From: Sporosarcina sp.
Lineage (GTDB): Bacteria; Bacillota; Bacilli; Bacillales_A; Planococcaceae
Assembly: GCA_029263945.1 (NCBI GenBank)
Contig: JARIDM010000023.1
Location: 1-10,221 of the forward strand
Length of the DNA: 10,221 nt
Direction of reading: 5' to 3'
How positions within the stretch are numbered: the first letter of the stretch is position 1; every line of letters begins with the position of its first letter. The translations under genes and the position numbers were made by a program. This document shows, one piece after another, positions 1 through 6,819 of this stretch. Under the pieces are notes generated by a model that was not told the origin of the DNA, made no database searches, and saw only the letters and a list, made by a program, of their open reading frames with translations.

Positions 1-1269
1 GAAGGTTTAGAAGCGCGTGGTGTGAAAATTCTTGGAACATCCATTGAAGATATTGACCGTGCAGAAAATCGTAATAAATTTGAGCGTGCACTTCGCGAAA
101 TTGACATTCCTCAACCACTTGGTAAAACGTCTGTTTCTGTTCCAGAAGCAGTCGCGATTGCAAATGAAATTGGTTATCCAGTGCTTGTTCGTCCTTCGTA
201 TGTACTAGGTGGACGGGCGATGGAGATTGTTTATGCAGAAGAAGAGCTCGTTTATTATATGGAACATGCAGTTGAAGCAAGCCCCGAGCATCCAGTACTG
301 ATAGATAGATACTTGACAGGTACTGAAATTGAAGTGGATGCCATTAGTGACGGAGAAAATGTATTAATTCCTGGAATCATGGAACATATCGAAAGAGCAG
401 GCGTTCACTCAGGGGATTCGATCGCTGTGTATCCACCGCAAAATCTGTCAGATGAACATATTCAGACGATTACGGATTATACAACGCGTCTTGCAAGAGG
501 GTTAAACATTATTGGCTTGTTAAATATTCAGTATGTCATTTCTAAAGGTGAAGTATACGTCATAGAAGTCAACCCACGTTCAAGTCGTACGGTACCGTTT
601 TTGAGTAAAATTACGAATATTCCAATGGCTAATGTAGCGACAAAAGCCGTACTTGGCCAGTCATTAGTTGCACAGGGCTATCCAACAGGACTCGCTAAAG
701 CGCCAGCAGGTGTCTATGTAAAAGTACCTGTCTTCTCATTTGAAAAGTTGGGCCGTGTAGACACGACGCTTGGCCCTGAAATGAAATCTACAGGTGAAGT
801 AATGGGGAAAGATACTACACTTGAAAAAGCTTTGTTTAAAGGGTTAGTCGCTTCAGGAATGGAAATTAAAGAATACGGTACAGTGCTCATGACTGTCTCT
901 GATAAAGATAAAGAAGAAATTACAGCGATTGCTAAACGCTTTACAGAAATTGGCTATCGAATTATGGCGACTGAAGGCACAGCGAATGTTTTACAAGAAG
1001 CTGGAATCCGCGTTGAAATGGTTGGCAAAATCGGTTCTGAAGGGCCTACGTTGCTCGATGTGATTCAAAACGGAGAAGCGCAGTTTGTTATTAATACGTT
1101 GACGAAAGGAAAACAGCCTGAACGTGATGGCTTCCGTATTCGTCGTCAATCTGTAGAAAATGGAATACCTTGTTTCACCTCTATGGATACAGCAGAAGCA
1201 CTGCTTCGCGTGATTGAATCGATGACATTCCAAGCAGAGGCGATGACGAAGCAGGAGGTACGTATATGA
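1..1269 (+). CDS. carB: Carbamoyl-phosphate synthase large subunit, C-terminal part (5' truncated by window)
   Basis: The frame is open from base 1, so the gene begins upstream; 422 C-terminal residues are present of about 1,070 usual for the family. The enzyme makes carbamoyl phosphate from glutamine-derived ammonia, bicarbonate and two ATP in the cytoplasm, working with the small subunit CarA. What remains is most of the second ATP-grasp domain, which phosphorylates carbamate, and the C-terminal MGS-like regulatory domain. Visible ATP-grasp marks, numbered from base 1, are LVRPSYVLGGRAM (about 62-74), EHIERAGVHSGDS (128-140) and the metal/ATP-binding EVNPRSSRT (189-197). The regulatory domain runs from about 290 to the end and includes TEGTA (325-329) and INTLTKGK (365-372). 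In pyrimidine-type bacterial enzymes this domain senses UMP and PRPP (family knowledge). The stop codon overlaps the pyrK start. A GTG at base 22 is internal, not a real start. In Bacillus the symbol pyrAB is also used. Confidence 0.97.
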   Translation, partial: EGLEARGVKILGTSIEDIDRAENRNKFERALREIDIPQPLGKTSVSVPEAVAIANEIGYPVLVRPSYVLGGRAMEIVYAEEELVYYMEHAVEASPEHPVLIDRYLTGTEIEVDAISDGENVLIPGIMEHIERAGVHSGDSIAVYPPQNLSDEHIQTITDYTTRLARGLNIIGLLNIQYVISKGEVYVIEVNPRSSRTVPFLSKITNIPMANVATKAVLGQSLVAQGYPTGLAKAPAGVYVKVPVFSFEKLGRVDTTLGPEMKSTGEVMGKDTTLEKALFKGLVASGMEIKEYGTVLMTVSDKDKEEITAIAKRFTEIGYRIMATEGTANVLQEAGIRVEMVGKIGSEGPTLLDVIQNGEAQFVINTLTKGKQPERDGFRIRRQSVENGIPCFTSMDTAEALLRVIESMTFQAEAMTKQEVRI

Positions 1270-2042
1270 TCATTCAAGATGTGATGGTTGTGAAATCACA
1301 GAAGGAAATTGGTCACAATATTTTTGAAATGATTGTACAAGGGAAACTGGTAAGTGAAATTACATCACCAGGACAATTCGTTCATATTCGCGCGAATGAT
1401 GCTTATGATTTATTACTCAGAAGGCCGATTTCAATTGCTTCTATTAACCGAGAGGCAAATGAAATGACAATATTATACCGCGCAGAAGGGAAAGGCACGA
1501 CTGCGCTTTCGAAGAAGCGTGAAGGGGATTCAGTGGATGTGCTTGGTCCCTTAGGGAACGGCTTTCCAGTAGCAGAAACAGCAGTAGGTGAAACGGCCTT
1601 CTTAATTGGGGGGGGGATCGGCGTCCCTCCGCTCTATGAATTGTCTAAACAGCTGACTGCCAAAGGAGTGACTTGTGTGCATATCCTCGGCTTCGAATCT
1701 AAAGAGGTTGTATTTTATGAAGAAGAATTTAAAGCGCTTGGCGATACGCACATTGTCACAGTAAACGGCACAGTCGGAACGAAAGGTTTTGTTACGCATG
1801 TCATGGAGACATTGGGGAAAGACTTTGCGACGTACTATAGCTGTGGCCCGATGCCGATGTTGAATGCGGTACAAAATGCATATGAAGGCAAAAAAGGATT
1901 TCTATCCTTTGAACAGCGAATGGGTTGCGGCGTGGGCGCTTGTTTTGCTTGTGTTTGTGAAACAACAGAAAAAGATGACCGTGCCTATATTAAAGTATGT
2001 TCAGACGGTCCTGTATTTCCAGCAGGGGTGGTGGCGATATGA
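1266..2042 (+). CDS. pyrK: Dihydroorotate dehydrogenase B, electron-transfer subunit
   Basis: This 258-residue iron-sulfur flavoprotein pairs with class 1B PyrD and passes electrons from its FMN through a 2Fe-2S cluster and FAD to NAD+. The N-terminal ferredoxin-reductase-like barrel carries the FAD motif RRPISIAS (52-59). The nucleotide-binding domain carries the glycine-rich loop LIGGGIGVPP (113-122) and SCGPMPML (192-199). The C-terminal cluster motif gives four likely ligands, Cys221, Cys226, Cys229 and Cys245; Cys231 is extra. The start is the ATG inside the ATGA overlap with carB, preceded by a perfect AGGAGGT at 1253-1259 with 6 bases of spacing. Its presence together with the downstream pyrD fixes the NAD-dependent 1B type. 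An oddity is a run of nine G at 1608-1616 encoding Gly115-Gly117 of the nucleotide loop; the frame is intact as given. Confidence 0.97.
   Translation: MIIQDVMVVKSQKEIGHNIFEMIVQGKLVSEITSPGQFVHIRANDAYDLLLRRPISIASINREANEMTILYRAEGKGTTALSKKREGDSVDVLGPLGNGFPVAETAVGETAFLIGGGIGVPPLYELSKQLTAKGVTCVHILGFESKEVVFYEEEFKALGDTHIVTVNGTVGTKGFVTHVMETLGKDFATYYSCGPMPMLNAVQNAYEGKKGFLSFEQRMGCGVGACFACVCETTEKDDRAYIKVCSDGPVFPAGVVAI
2024..2034 (+). promoter_or_regulatory. pyrD ribosome binding site
   Basis: The purine-rich AGGGGTGGTGG lies inside the 3' end of pyrK, a few bases before the ATG at 2039. It helps place the pyrD start there and not at the upstream in-frame ATG at 1997. It is less canonical than the pyrK site, so translation may depend partly on ribosomes terminating pyrK. 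Confidence 0.6.
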
Positions 2043-2953
2043 ACAGACTTTCAGTAACGTTACCCGGTTTACATTTAAAAAATCCAATCATGCCAGCATC
2101 AGGGTGCTTTGGCTTTGGTCAAGAATACGGAAATATGTATGATTTATCTTTGTTAGGTGCGATTATGATTAAAGCAACGACATTAGAAACGAGACTCGGA
2201 AATCCGACACCGCGCGTTGCAGAAACGTCTTCGGGGATGTTGAACGCAATCGGCTTACAAAATCCAGGACTTGAGCATGTTATGGCTCACGAACTCCCTT
2301 GGCTTGAAAAATTCGACGTTCCGATTATTGCCAACGTAGCTGGAACGGAAACAGCGGACTATGTAGAAGTTGCAAAAGTCATTTCTACAGCGCCGAATGT
2401 CAAAGCACTTGAACTCAATATTTCTTGCCCGAACGTAAAAGAAGGCGGCATTACATTTGGTACAGATCCGAAAGTTGCGAAAGAATTAACAGCAGCCGTT
2501 AAAGCGGTATCTAAAGTGCCTGTCTATGTTAAATTATCTCCGAACGTTACGGATATTAAAGAAATTGCAATCGCAGTACAAGAAGGCGGTGCTGACGGGA
2601 TTACAATGATTAACACGTTACTTGGGATGCGTTTGGATGAGAAAACGGGGAAAACTGTCATTGCCAATCTAACAGGTGGTTTGTCAGGTCCAGCGATAAA
2701 ACCAGTCGCAATTAAGATGGTTCATGAAGTGAGTCAAGTCGTCAACATTCCAATTATTGGGATGGGTGGGGTGACAGAAACGCAAGATGTCATCGATTTT
2801 CTTTCAGCAGGTGCGAGCGCGGTTGCGGTCGGAACAGCAAACTTTATTAATCCCTTTATTTGTCCAACGATCATAGAAGAATTGCCTGGAAAATTGGATG
2901 CATTAGGCGTCAATCATATCTCTGAACTCATAGGAAGGAGTCATCGCTTATGA
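2039..2953 (+). CDS. pyrD: Dihydroorotate dehydrogenase B, catalytic subunit (class 1B)
   Basis: The 304-residue FMN-dependent TIM barrel oxidises dihydroorotate to orotate and hands electrons to PyrK; the complex is cytosolic and uses NAD+. The opening LPGLHLKNPIMPASG, the FMN-phosphate-side KATT (45-48) and NAIGLQNPG (69-77) are typical. The active-site base is Cys130 in ELNISCPNVK; cysteine here is the hallmark of class 1 enzymes, whereas class 2 uses serine. NTLLGMRLD (192-200), TGGLSGPAIKP (212-222), GMGGV (241-245) and VGTANF (264-269) complete the barrel. I chose the ATG at 2039, which overlaps the pyrK stop as ATGA; a longer reading from 1997 adds 14 residues that do not fit the family. 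No membrane-targeting N-terminus is present, as expected for class 1B. The symbol pyrDB is sometimes used. Confidence 0.97.
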   Translation: MNRLSVTLPGLHLKNPIMPASGCFGFGQEYGNMYDLSLLGAIMIKATTLETRLGNPTPRVAETSSGMLNAIGLQNPGLEHVMAHELPWLEKFDVPIIANVAGTETADYVEVAKVISTAPNVKALELNISCPNVKEGGITFGTDPKVAKELTAAVKAVSKVPVYVKLSPNVTDIKEIAIAVQEGGADGITMINTLLGMRLDEKTGKTVIANLTGGLSGPAIKPVAIKMVHEVSQVVNIPIIGMGGVTETQDVIDFLSAGASAVAVGTANFINPFICPTIIEELPGKLDALGVNHISELIGRSHRL

Positions 2954-3660
2954 AGAAATCACCGATTATTGCCCTTGATTTTCATTCTACCAAAGAAGCC
3001 TTAACTTTTTTAGAAGCTTTTGAAGGCGGCATTAATGTAAAAGTAGGGATGCAGCTTTATTACAAAGAAGGCCCCGCGATTATCGCGAAATTAAAAGAGC
3101 AAGGGTATGACGTCTTTTTGGATTTGAAATTGCATGATATCCCAAACACAGTGAAATCAGCGATGGAAGTTCTAGCTGGGCTCGGGGCTGATTTGGTCAA
3201 TGTTCATGCGGCAGGTGGACAAACGATGATGGAAGCAGCGCTTGAAGGCCTAGACAAAGGGACACCGAGCGGACAGCAACGTCCTTCTATAATCGGTGTG
3301 ACACAATTAACATCAACGGATGAAAGACAAGTACGGGAAGAACAACTCATTGGTGTTTCTCTCGAACAATCTGTTTTGCAATATGCCAAGGGTTCAAAAG
3401 CAGCAGGACTTGACGGCGTTGTTTGTTCTGTTCATGAAGCAACTAGTATCGAAACGACTTGCGGCAAGGATTTCTTTAAAGTCACGCCTGGCATTCGTCT
3501 TGCAGACAGTGGAAATCAGGACCAAAAGCGTATCGCAACGCCCGAACAAGCACGTCTTGCGGGTTCGACGCATATCGTCGTCGGAAGAGCGATTACAGCA
3601 GCAGCTGATCCACGCGCAGCGTATGACGTAATTACTGCACAATGGGAAGGATTGAAATGA
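2950..3660 (+). CDS. pyrF: Orotidine 5'-phosphate decarboxylase
   Basis: The 236-residue enzyme catalyses the last step to UMP, decarboxylation of OMP, in the cytoplasm without a cofactor. It is a TIM barrel beginning IIALDFHS, with substrate residue Asp10. KVG follows at 31-33, then the catalytic signature FLDLKLHDIPNT, which gives the charged network Asp58, Lys60 and Asp63. HAAGG, VTPGIRL and the phosphate-binding VVGRAIT near the C-terminus are also present. Length matches the bacterial short (group I) form. The start ATG overlaps the pyrD stop (ATGA) and follows AAGGAG at 2935-2940 with 9 bases of spacing. Its position between pyrD and pyrE is the usual Bacillus order. Confidence 0.97.
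   Translation: MKKSPIIALDFHSTKEALTFLEAFEGGINVKVGMQLYYKEGPAIIAKLKEQGYDVFLDLKLHDIPNTVKSAMEVLAGLGADLVNVHAAGGQTMMEAALEGLDKGTPSGQQRPSIIGVTQLTSTDERQVREEQLIGVSLEQSVLQYAKGSKAAGLDGVVCSVHEATSIETTCGKDFFKVTPGIRLADSGNQDQKRIATPEQARLAGSTHIVVGRAITAAADPRAAYDVITAQWEGLK
3644..3650 (+). promoter_or_regulatory. pyrE ribosome binding site
   Basis: GGGAAGG lies 6 bases before the ATG at 3657 and 12 before a second in-frame ATG at 3663, favouring 3657. A third candidate ATG at 3642 sits at the edge of this motif and cannot use it, so the longer reading is unlikely. Confidence 0.7.
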
Positions 3661-4289
3661 CAATGCGTAAAAAAGAAATTGCTAATGTATTATTGAATGT
3701 AGGCGCGGTCGAATTAAGTCCAGAAGAACTGTTTACATGGGCATCAGGCATTGAATCACCAATTTATTGTGATAACCGTTTGACCATGTCAGATCCTGTC
3801 GGCCGCAAAAAAATTGCGGAGGGACTTGCGAATTTGATTCGTGAATTTTATCCTGAAACTACAATTATTGCGGGAACAGCGACAGCGGGCATCCCACATG
3901 CAGCATGGGTTGCAGATATTTTAGAATTGCCAATGGTGTATGTTCGTTCCTCTGCTAAAGGACATGGACGTAGCCGTCAAATTGAAGGGAAAGTTTCCAC
4001 TGGCGATAAAGCGATTATTATTGAAGATTTAATCTCTACAGGTGGCAGCAGTTTGAACGCGGCAGCAGCCCTTCGTTCTGAGAAAGTCGACGTCACTGGC
4101 ATTGTGTCTATTTTTACATATGAACTGAACAAAGCGGATGAAGCATTTGCATCAGTTGAATTATCCTATAAGAGTTTGACTGATTTTGGCGCACTGATTG
4201 AAGCTTCAAAAGAGAAGGGTGCCATCAACGACCAAGCGATTGAAGAACTTTTAGCCTGGCACGGTAAGCTTAAAGAAGGCTCATTGTAA
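3657..4289 (+). CDS. pyrE: Orotate phosphoribosyltransferase
   Basis: The 210-residue enzyme joins orotate to PRPP, giving OMP for PyrF. It is a type I phosphoribosyltransferase acting in the cytoplasm, normally as a dimer. FTWASGIESPIYCDNR (26-41) is the N-terminal orotate-side signature. IAGTATAGIPHAA (71-83) follows, then the flexible catalytic loop with Lys101, His103 and Arg105, then the PRPP-binding motif IIIEDLISTGGSS (120-132). All key residues are present. The start at 3657 is chosen for its ATGA overlap with pyrF and its well-placed ribosome binding site; starts at 3642 or 3663 would change length by 5 or 2 residues. It is the last gene of the pyr operon and a strong terminator follows 12 bases after the stop. 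Confidence 0.96.
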   Translation: MTMRKKEIANVLLNVGAVELSPEELFTWASGIESPIYCDNRLTMSDPVGRKKIAEGLANLIREFYPETTIIAGTATAGIPHAAWVADILELPMVYVRSSAKGHGRSRQIEGKVSTGDKAIIIEDLISTGGSSLNAAAALRSEKVDVTGIVSIFTYELNKADEAFASVELSYKSLTDFGALIEASKEKGAINDQAIEELLAWHGKLKEGSL

Positions 4290-4301
4290 TTGAAAAACTT
4301 A

Positions 4302-4342
4302 AAAAGCCAACCCATTGTGATTTTTACATTGGGTTGGCTTTT
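4302..4342. terminator. Bidirectional intrinsic terminator between pyrE and rqcH
   Basis: AAAAGCCAACCCA (4302-4314) pairs perfectly with TGGGTTGGCTTTT (4330-4342). After one T/T mismatch, three more pairs extend the stem to a 7-base loop at 4319-4325. The right arm ends in TTTT for the + strand. Read on the - strand, the run becomes TTTTTAAGTTTTT, so the hairpin can stop both the pyr operon and the convergent rqcH transcript, whose stop codon is about 20 bases away. Confidence 0.92.
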
Positions 4343-4361
4343 ATTCGTGAGTGGTGTAATT

Positions 4362-6053
4362 TTACTTTTTAAGTTTCCGCACAAGGTCTTCATTTGGTGT
4401 GACGAACAGTGTTTTTTGTTCAAAATAAATAACAAATCCTGGTTTTGAGCCGTTCGGTTTTTTGACGTGTTTTACTTCCGTATAATCTACAGGCACGGAA
4501 GAAGACTCACGGGCTTTACTAAAGTAAGCACTGAGCATTGCAGCTTCGTGTAACGTCTCTTCATCTGGTGCTTCATCGTGGATTACGACGTGAGAGCCAG
4601 GAATATCTTTTGTGTGCAACCAGACGTGATTGCGCGCAGCAATTTTAAAGGTTAATGTATCGTTTTGTTTATTGTTTTTCCCAACTGAAATCATAATCCC
4701 AGCTGAAGAGATAAAGGATTCAGGCTTAGGTTGTTTCGCTTTCTTTCGTTTTTTTGCATGTCGGGCTTTCATGAAGCCGAGTTCTGCAAGTTCTTCTCGT
4801 ATTTCAGCAATATCATCTGGAGAAGCTTGTGTGACTTGTTGTTTAATCATTTCGAAGTATTCAATATCTTCTTTCGCTTTTTTGAGCTGTTTTGCAATCA
4901 TGATTAACGCTGTTTTCGCTTTTGAATACTTTGAAAAATAGCGCTGGGCATTCTCAATTACTGTTTTTCTTGGATCTAATTGGATTGAAACAGTCGTACC
5001 TTGTTCATAATAGTTATCAACAACGACTTCAGTAGCGCCTTTGTCAATTTTATAACTATTTGCAGTTAATAATTCACCGTGTAACTGGAATGTATCGAGT
5101 CGTTCGGCAGAGCTTTGCTCTTTTAATAACTTTTTCACTTTCAATGTCAGCTTTGCAATTTCGTTTTGCAACCAGCGTTCCAAATCCGCTGCTTGTGATT
5201 TCACGCGCTCTCGTTGGGCGCGCTCAAAATAAACAGAATCAAGTAACTTACTGACGGTCTCAAACGTTGTGATTTCTTTCCCCACATGCGACAAAGCAGT
5301 CGCAGAAAAAACCATACGCGCATCACTTTCAGAGATATTTGGATGTGTTAATTCTCCGTTAAAGGAAGCTAGAAAAGAAGTGAAAATCGTAAATGGATTG
5401 TCAGTTGGCGATTGTTGCAAGCGATAGAAAAGTTCCTCGCTGTTAATCGGTGAAAAGCCAGAAAATACGTGCATAAAATCTCGTCCTGTTTCAATCGTGG
5501 GAAGTAGGACTAAGAACTCTTCTTCTGTAAATAGAAATGGATTCTTTTTATTTTGTGGTGGTGCAGAAACATACGGTTGACCCGGCAACACAGTCCGATA
5601 ACTATTTACGGAAGGGGGTAAATGCTTTAAGCTGTCAATGATTAAATTACGTTCAGGGTCTACGAGAATTAAATTACTATGTCTACCCATAATTTCAACG
5701 TATAGTCTTCTTTCGACTTGGTCCCCGATTTCATTTCTTGCGAGAATATTAATCTCGATGATGCGGTCTGTTTCATACTGTTGAATCGAGGAAATAAACC
5801 CACCTTCAAGATGTTTACGTAAGACCATACAAAACATTGGCGGCTCCGCTGGATTCGTAATGGCCTCTTCTGTTAATTGAATTCGTGAATAGGAAGGATG
5901 AACGGATACTAACAATCTGTGATTTTGACCTTTCGATCTAATTAAGAAAATGATTTCTTGTTTATTGGGTTGATGAATTTTAGAAATACGTCCTTCTTGT
6001 AAAACTTGGAGTTCGTTCACCATTGCTGTTGTAAATAAACCATCAAATGCCAT
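4362..6053 (-). CDS. rqcH: Ribosome quality-control factor RqcH (NFACT family, formerly FbpA/YloA)
   Basis: The 563-residue protein belongs to the NFACT (Rqc2/NEMF) family. In B. subtilis it binds obstructed 50S subunits carrying peptidyl-tRNA and recruits tRNA-Ala to add a C-terminal alanine tail that marks the chain for proteolysis (family knowledge). The older name, fibronectin-binding protein, reflects an earlier role assignment. Visible here are the NFACT-N domain (about 1-170) with the DR pair Asp96-Arg97 and EIMGRHSN (120-127), which match residues important for alanine tailing. A helical central part with coiled-coil-like stretches (about 278-325 and 365-428) follows, then a lysine-rich linker (429-443), then NFACT-R (about 446-545) with HVWLHTKDIPGSHVVI. 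AGAGGAG at 6059-6065 precedes the ATG. It is convergent to pyrE and divergent from gmk. Confidence 0.95.
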   Translation of the reverse strand: MAFDGLFTTAMVNELQVLQEGRISKIHQPNKQEIIFLIRSKGQNHRLLVSVHPSYSRIQLTEEAITNPAEPPMFCMVLRKHLEGGFISSIQQYETDRIIEINILARNEIGDQVERRLYVEIMGRHSNLILVDPERNLIIDSLKHLPPSVNSYRTVLPGQPYVSAPPQNKKNPFLFTEEEFLVLLPTIETGRDFMHVFSGFSPINSEELFYRLQQSPTDNPFTIFTSFLASFNGELTHPNISESDARMVFSATALSHVGKEITTFETVSKLLDSVYFERAQRERVKSQAADLERWLQNEIAKLTLKVKKLLKEQSSAERLDTFQLHGELLTANSYKIDKGATEVVVDNYYEQGTTVSIQLDPRKTVIENAQRYFSKYSKAKTALIMIAKQLKKAKEDIEYFEMIKQQVTQASPDDIAEIREELAELGFMKARHAKKRKKAKQPKPESFISSAGIMISVGKNNKQNDTLTFKIAARNHVWLHTKDIPGSHVVIHDEAPDEETLHEAAMLSAYFSKARESSSVPVDYTEVKHVKKPNGSKPGFVIYFEQKTLFVTPNEDLVRKLKK

Positions 6054-6083
6054 ATTAACTCCTCTTTCATTTCATTTTGTTCT

Positions 6084-6092
6084 ATTTTAGCA
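6084..6092 (-). promoter_or_regulatory. Candidate rqcH promoter, extended -10
   Basis: The - strand reads TGCTAAAAT: an extended -10 (TG plus one base) and TAAAAT, five of six matches to TATAAT. There is no recognisable -35 at 17-18 bases. The start of transcription would fall near 6077, about 24 bases before the ATG and just upstream of the ribosome binding site. It overlaps the gmk promoter. Confidence 0.45.
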
Positions 6093-6117
6093 CTCTATCG
6101 TCCATTTATGCTATAAT
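6087..6117 (+). promoter_or_regulatory. Candidate gmk-rpoZ promoter, extended -10
   Basis: TGCTATAAT at 6109-6117 is a perfect extended -10 element for the main (SigA-type) sigma factor. The best -35 is TTAGCA at 6087-6092, four of six matches, with a long 19-base spacer, so the promoter probably relies on the extended -10. Transcription would start near 6124, leaving a leader of about 75 bases before gmk. Confidence 0.65.
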
Positions 6118-6152
6118 ATGAACAAGTTGTTTCAATAAAAAAGGGTATCCAT

Positions 6153-6166
6153 TACTTCTAGAGGTA
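6153..6166. repeat. 14-base imperfect palindrome in the gmk leader
   Basis: TACTTCTAGAGGTA is a palindrome with a single mismatched pair, about 30 bases downstream of the predicted gmk transcription start. A second, shorter inverted repeat, AACAA-G-TTGTT, lies at 6121-6131 right at the predicted start. Either could be an operator; neither matches a site I recognise, and both are short enough to occur by chance. Confidence 0.3.
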
Positions 6167-6198
6167 GCAACGGTCAAAAAAGGAAAAAGAGGGATAAG

Positions 6199-6819
6199 AT
6201 GTATAAAAAACGTGGACTTCTCATCGTTCTTTCAGGCCCATCAGGTGTTGGCAAAGGAACGGTGCGCAAAGAGCTTTTTACACAACCAGATACGAATTAT
6301 GAGTACTCTGTATCCATGACGACAAGGAGTCCGCGCGAAGGCGAAGTAGATGGGACAGATTATTTCTTTAAAACAAGGGAAGACTTTGAAAGTTTGATTG
6401 AGCAAAATAAACTTCTCGAGTATGCGGAATATGTTGGGAATTATTACGGGACGCCACTTGACTATGTCAATGAAACATTAGATGCAGGCCGTGATGTTTT
6501 CTTAGAAATCGAAGTCGTCGGTGCAGCACAAGTTCGTGCAATCGCACCAGATGGTCTTTTTATTTTCTTAGCACCGCCAAGCCTTTCTGCGCTTGAAGAT
6601 CGACTCGTCGGTAGAGGGACGGAGACTTCTGAAGTGATTCAGTCACGTGTCCTAAAAGCGCGCGAGGAATTGGAAATGATGAATCTTTATGATTACGTCG
6701 TGGAAAATGATGAAGTACAAAATGCTTGTGATCGCATTAATGCAATCGTTACTGCGGAACATTGCCGTAGAGAACGCGTTGAAAAAAGATACACACAGAT
6801 GTTGGAAGGGGATTATTAA
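6199..6819 (+). CDS. gmk: Guanylate kinase
   Basis: The 206-residue P-loop kinase phosphorylates GMP (and dGMP) to GDP using ATP, an essential step in guanine nucleotide supply; in B. subtilis and relatives the enzyme is inhibited by (p)ppGpp (family knowledge). The Walker A motif GPSGVGKGT is at 13-21. The GMP-binding region follows with SMTTRSPREGEVDGTDYFF (39-57), and the stretch YVGNYYGTP (78-86) is typical. FLAPPS (123-128) and YDYVVEND (164-171) match the C-terminal half of the family. AAAGAGGG lies 5 bases before the ATG. An oddity is EVVGA at 105-109, where relatives usually have a glutamine (VQGA). It abuts rpoZ with no gap, so the two are cotranscribed. Confidence 0.96.
   Translation: MYKKRGLLIVLSGPSGVGKGTVRKELFTQPDTNYEYSVSMTTRSPREGEVDGTDYFFKTREDFESLIEQNKLLEYAEYVGNYYGTPLDYVNETLDAGRDVFLEIEVVGAAQVRAIAPDGLFIFLAPPSLSALEDRLVGRGTETSEVIQSRVLKAREELEMMNLYDYVVENDEVQNACDRINAIVTAEHCRRERVEKRYTQMLEGDY

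Noticed and set aside
1602..1874. 90-codon - strand open frame opposite pyrK
   Set aside because: Antisense to a conserved coding region, without a recognisable domain or ribosome site; a chance frame.
1997..2038. Longer pyrD starting at the ATG at 1997
   Set aside because: The extra 14 residues (MFRRSC...) do not resemble any PyrD N-terminus, and the ATG at 2039 has the same ATGA overlap as the other operon junctions plus a purine-rich ribosome site.
3642..3656. Longer pyrE starting at the ATG at 3642
   Set aside because: This ATG lies on top of the GGGAAGG ribosome site, which is correctly spaced for 3657 instead.
6121..6198. Riboswitch or T-box in the gmk leader
   Set aside because: I looked for the T-box core and for purine, preQ1 and similar aptamer motifs and saw none; the leader is short and A-rich.
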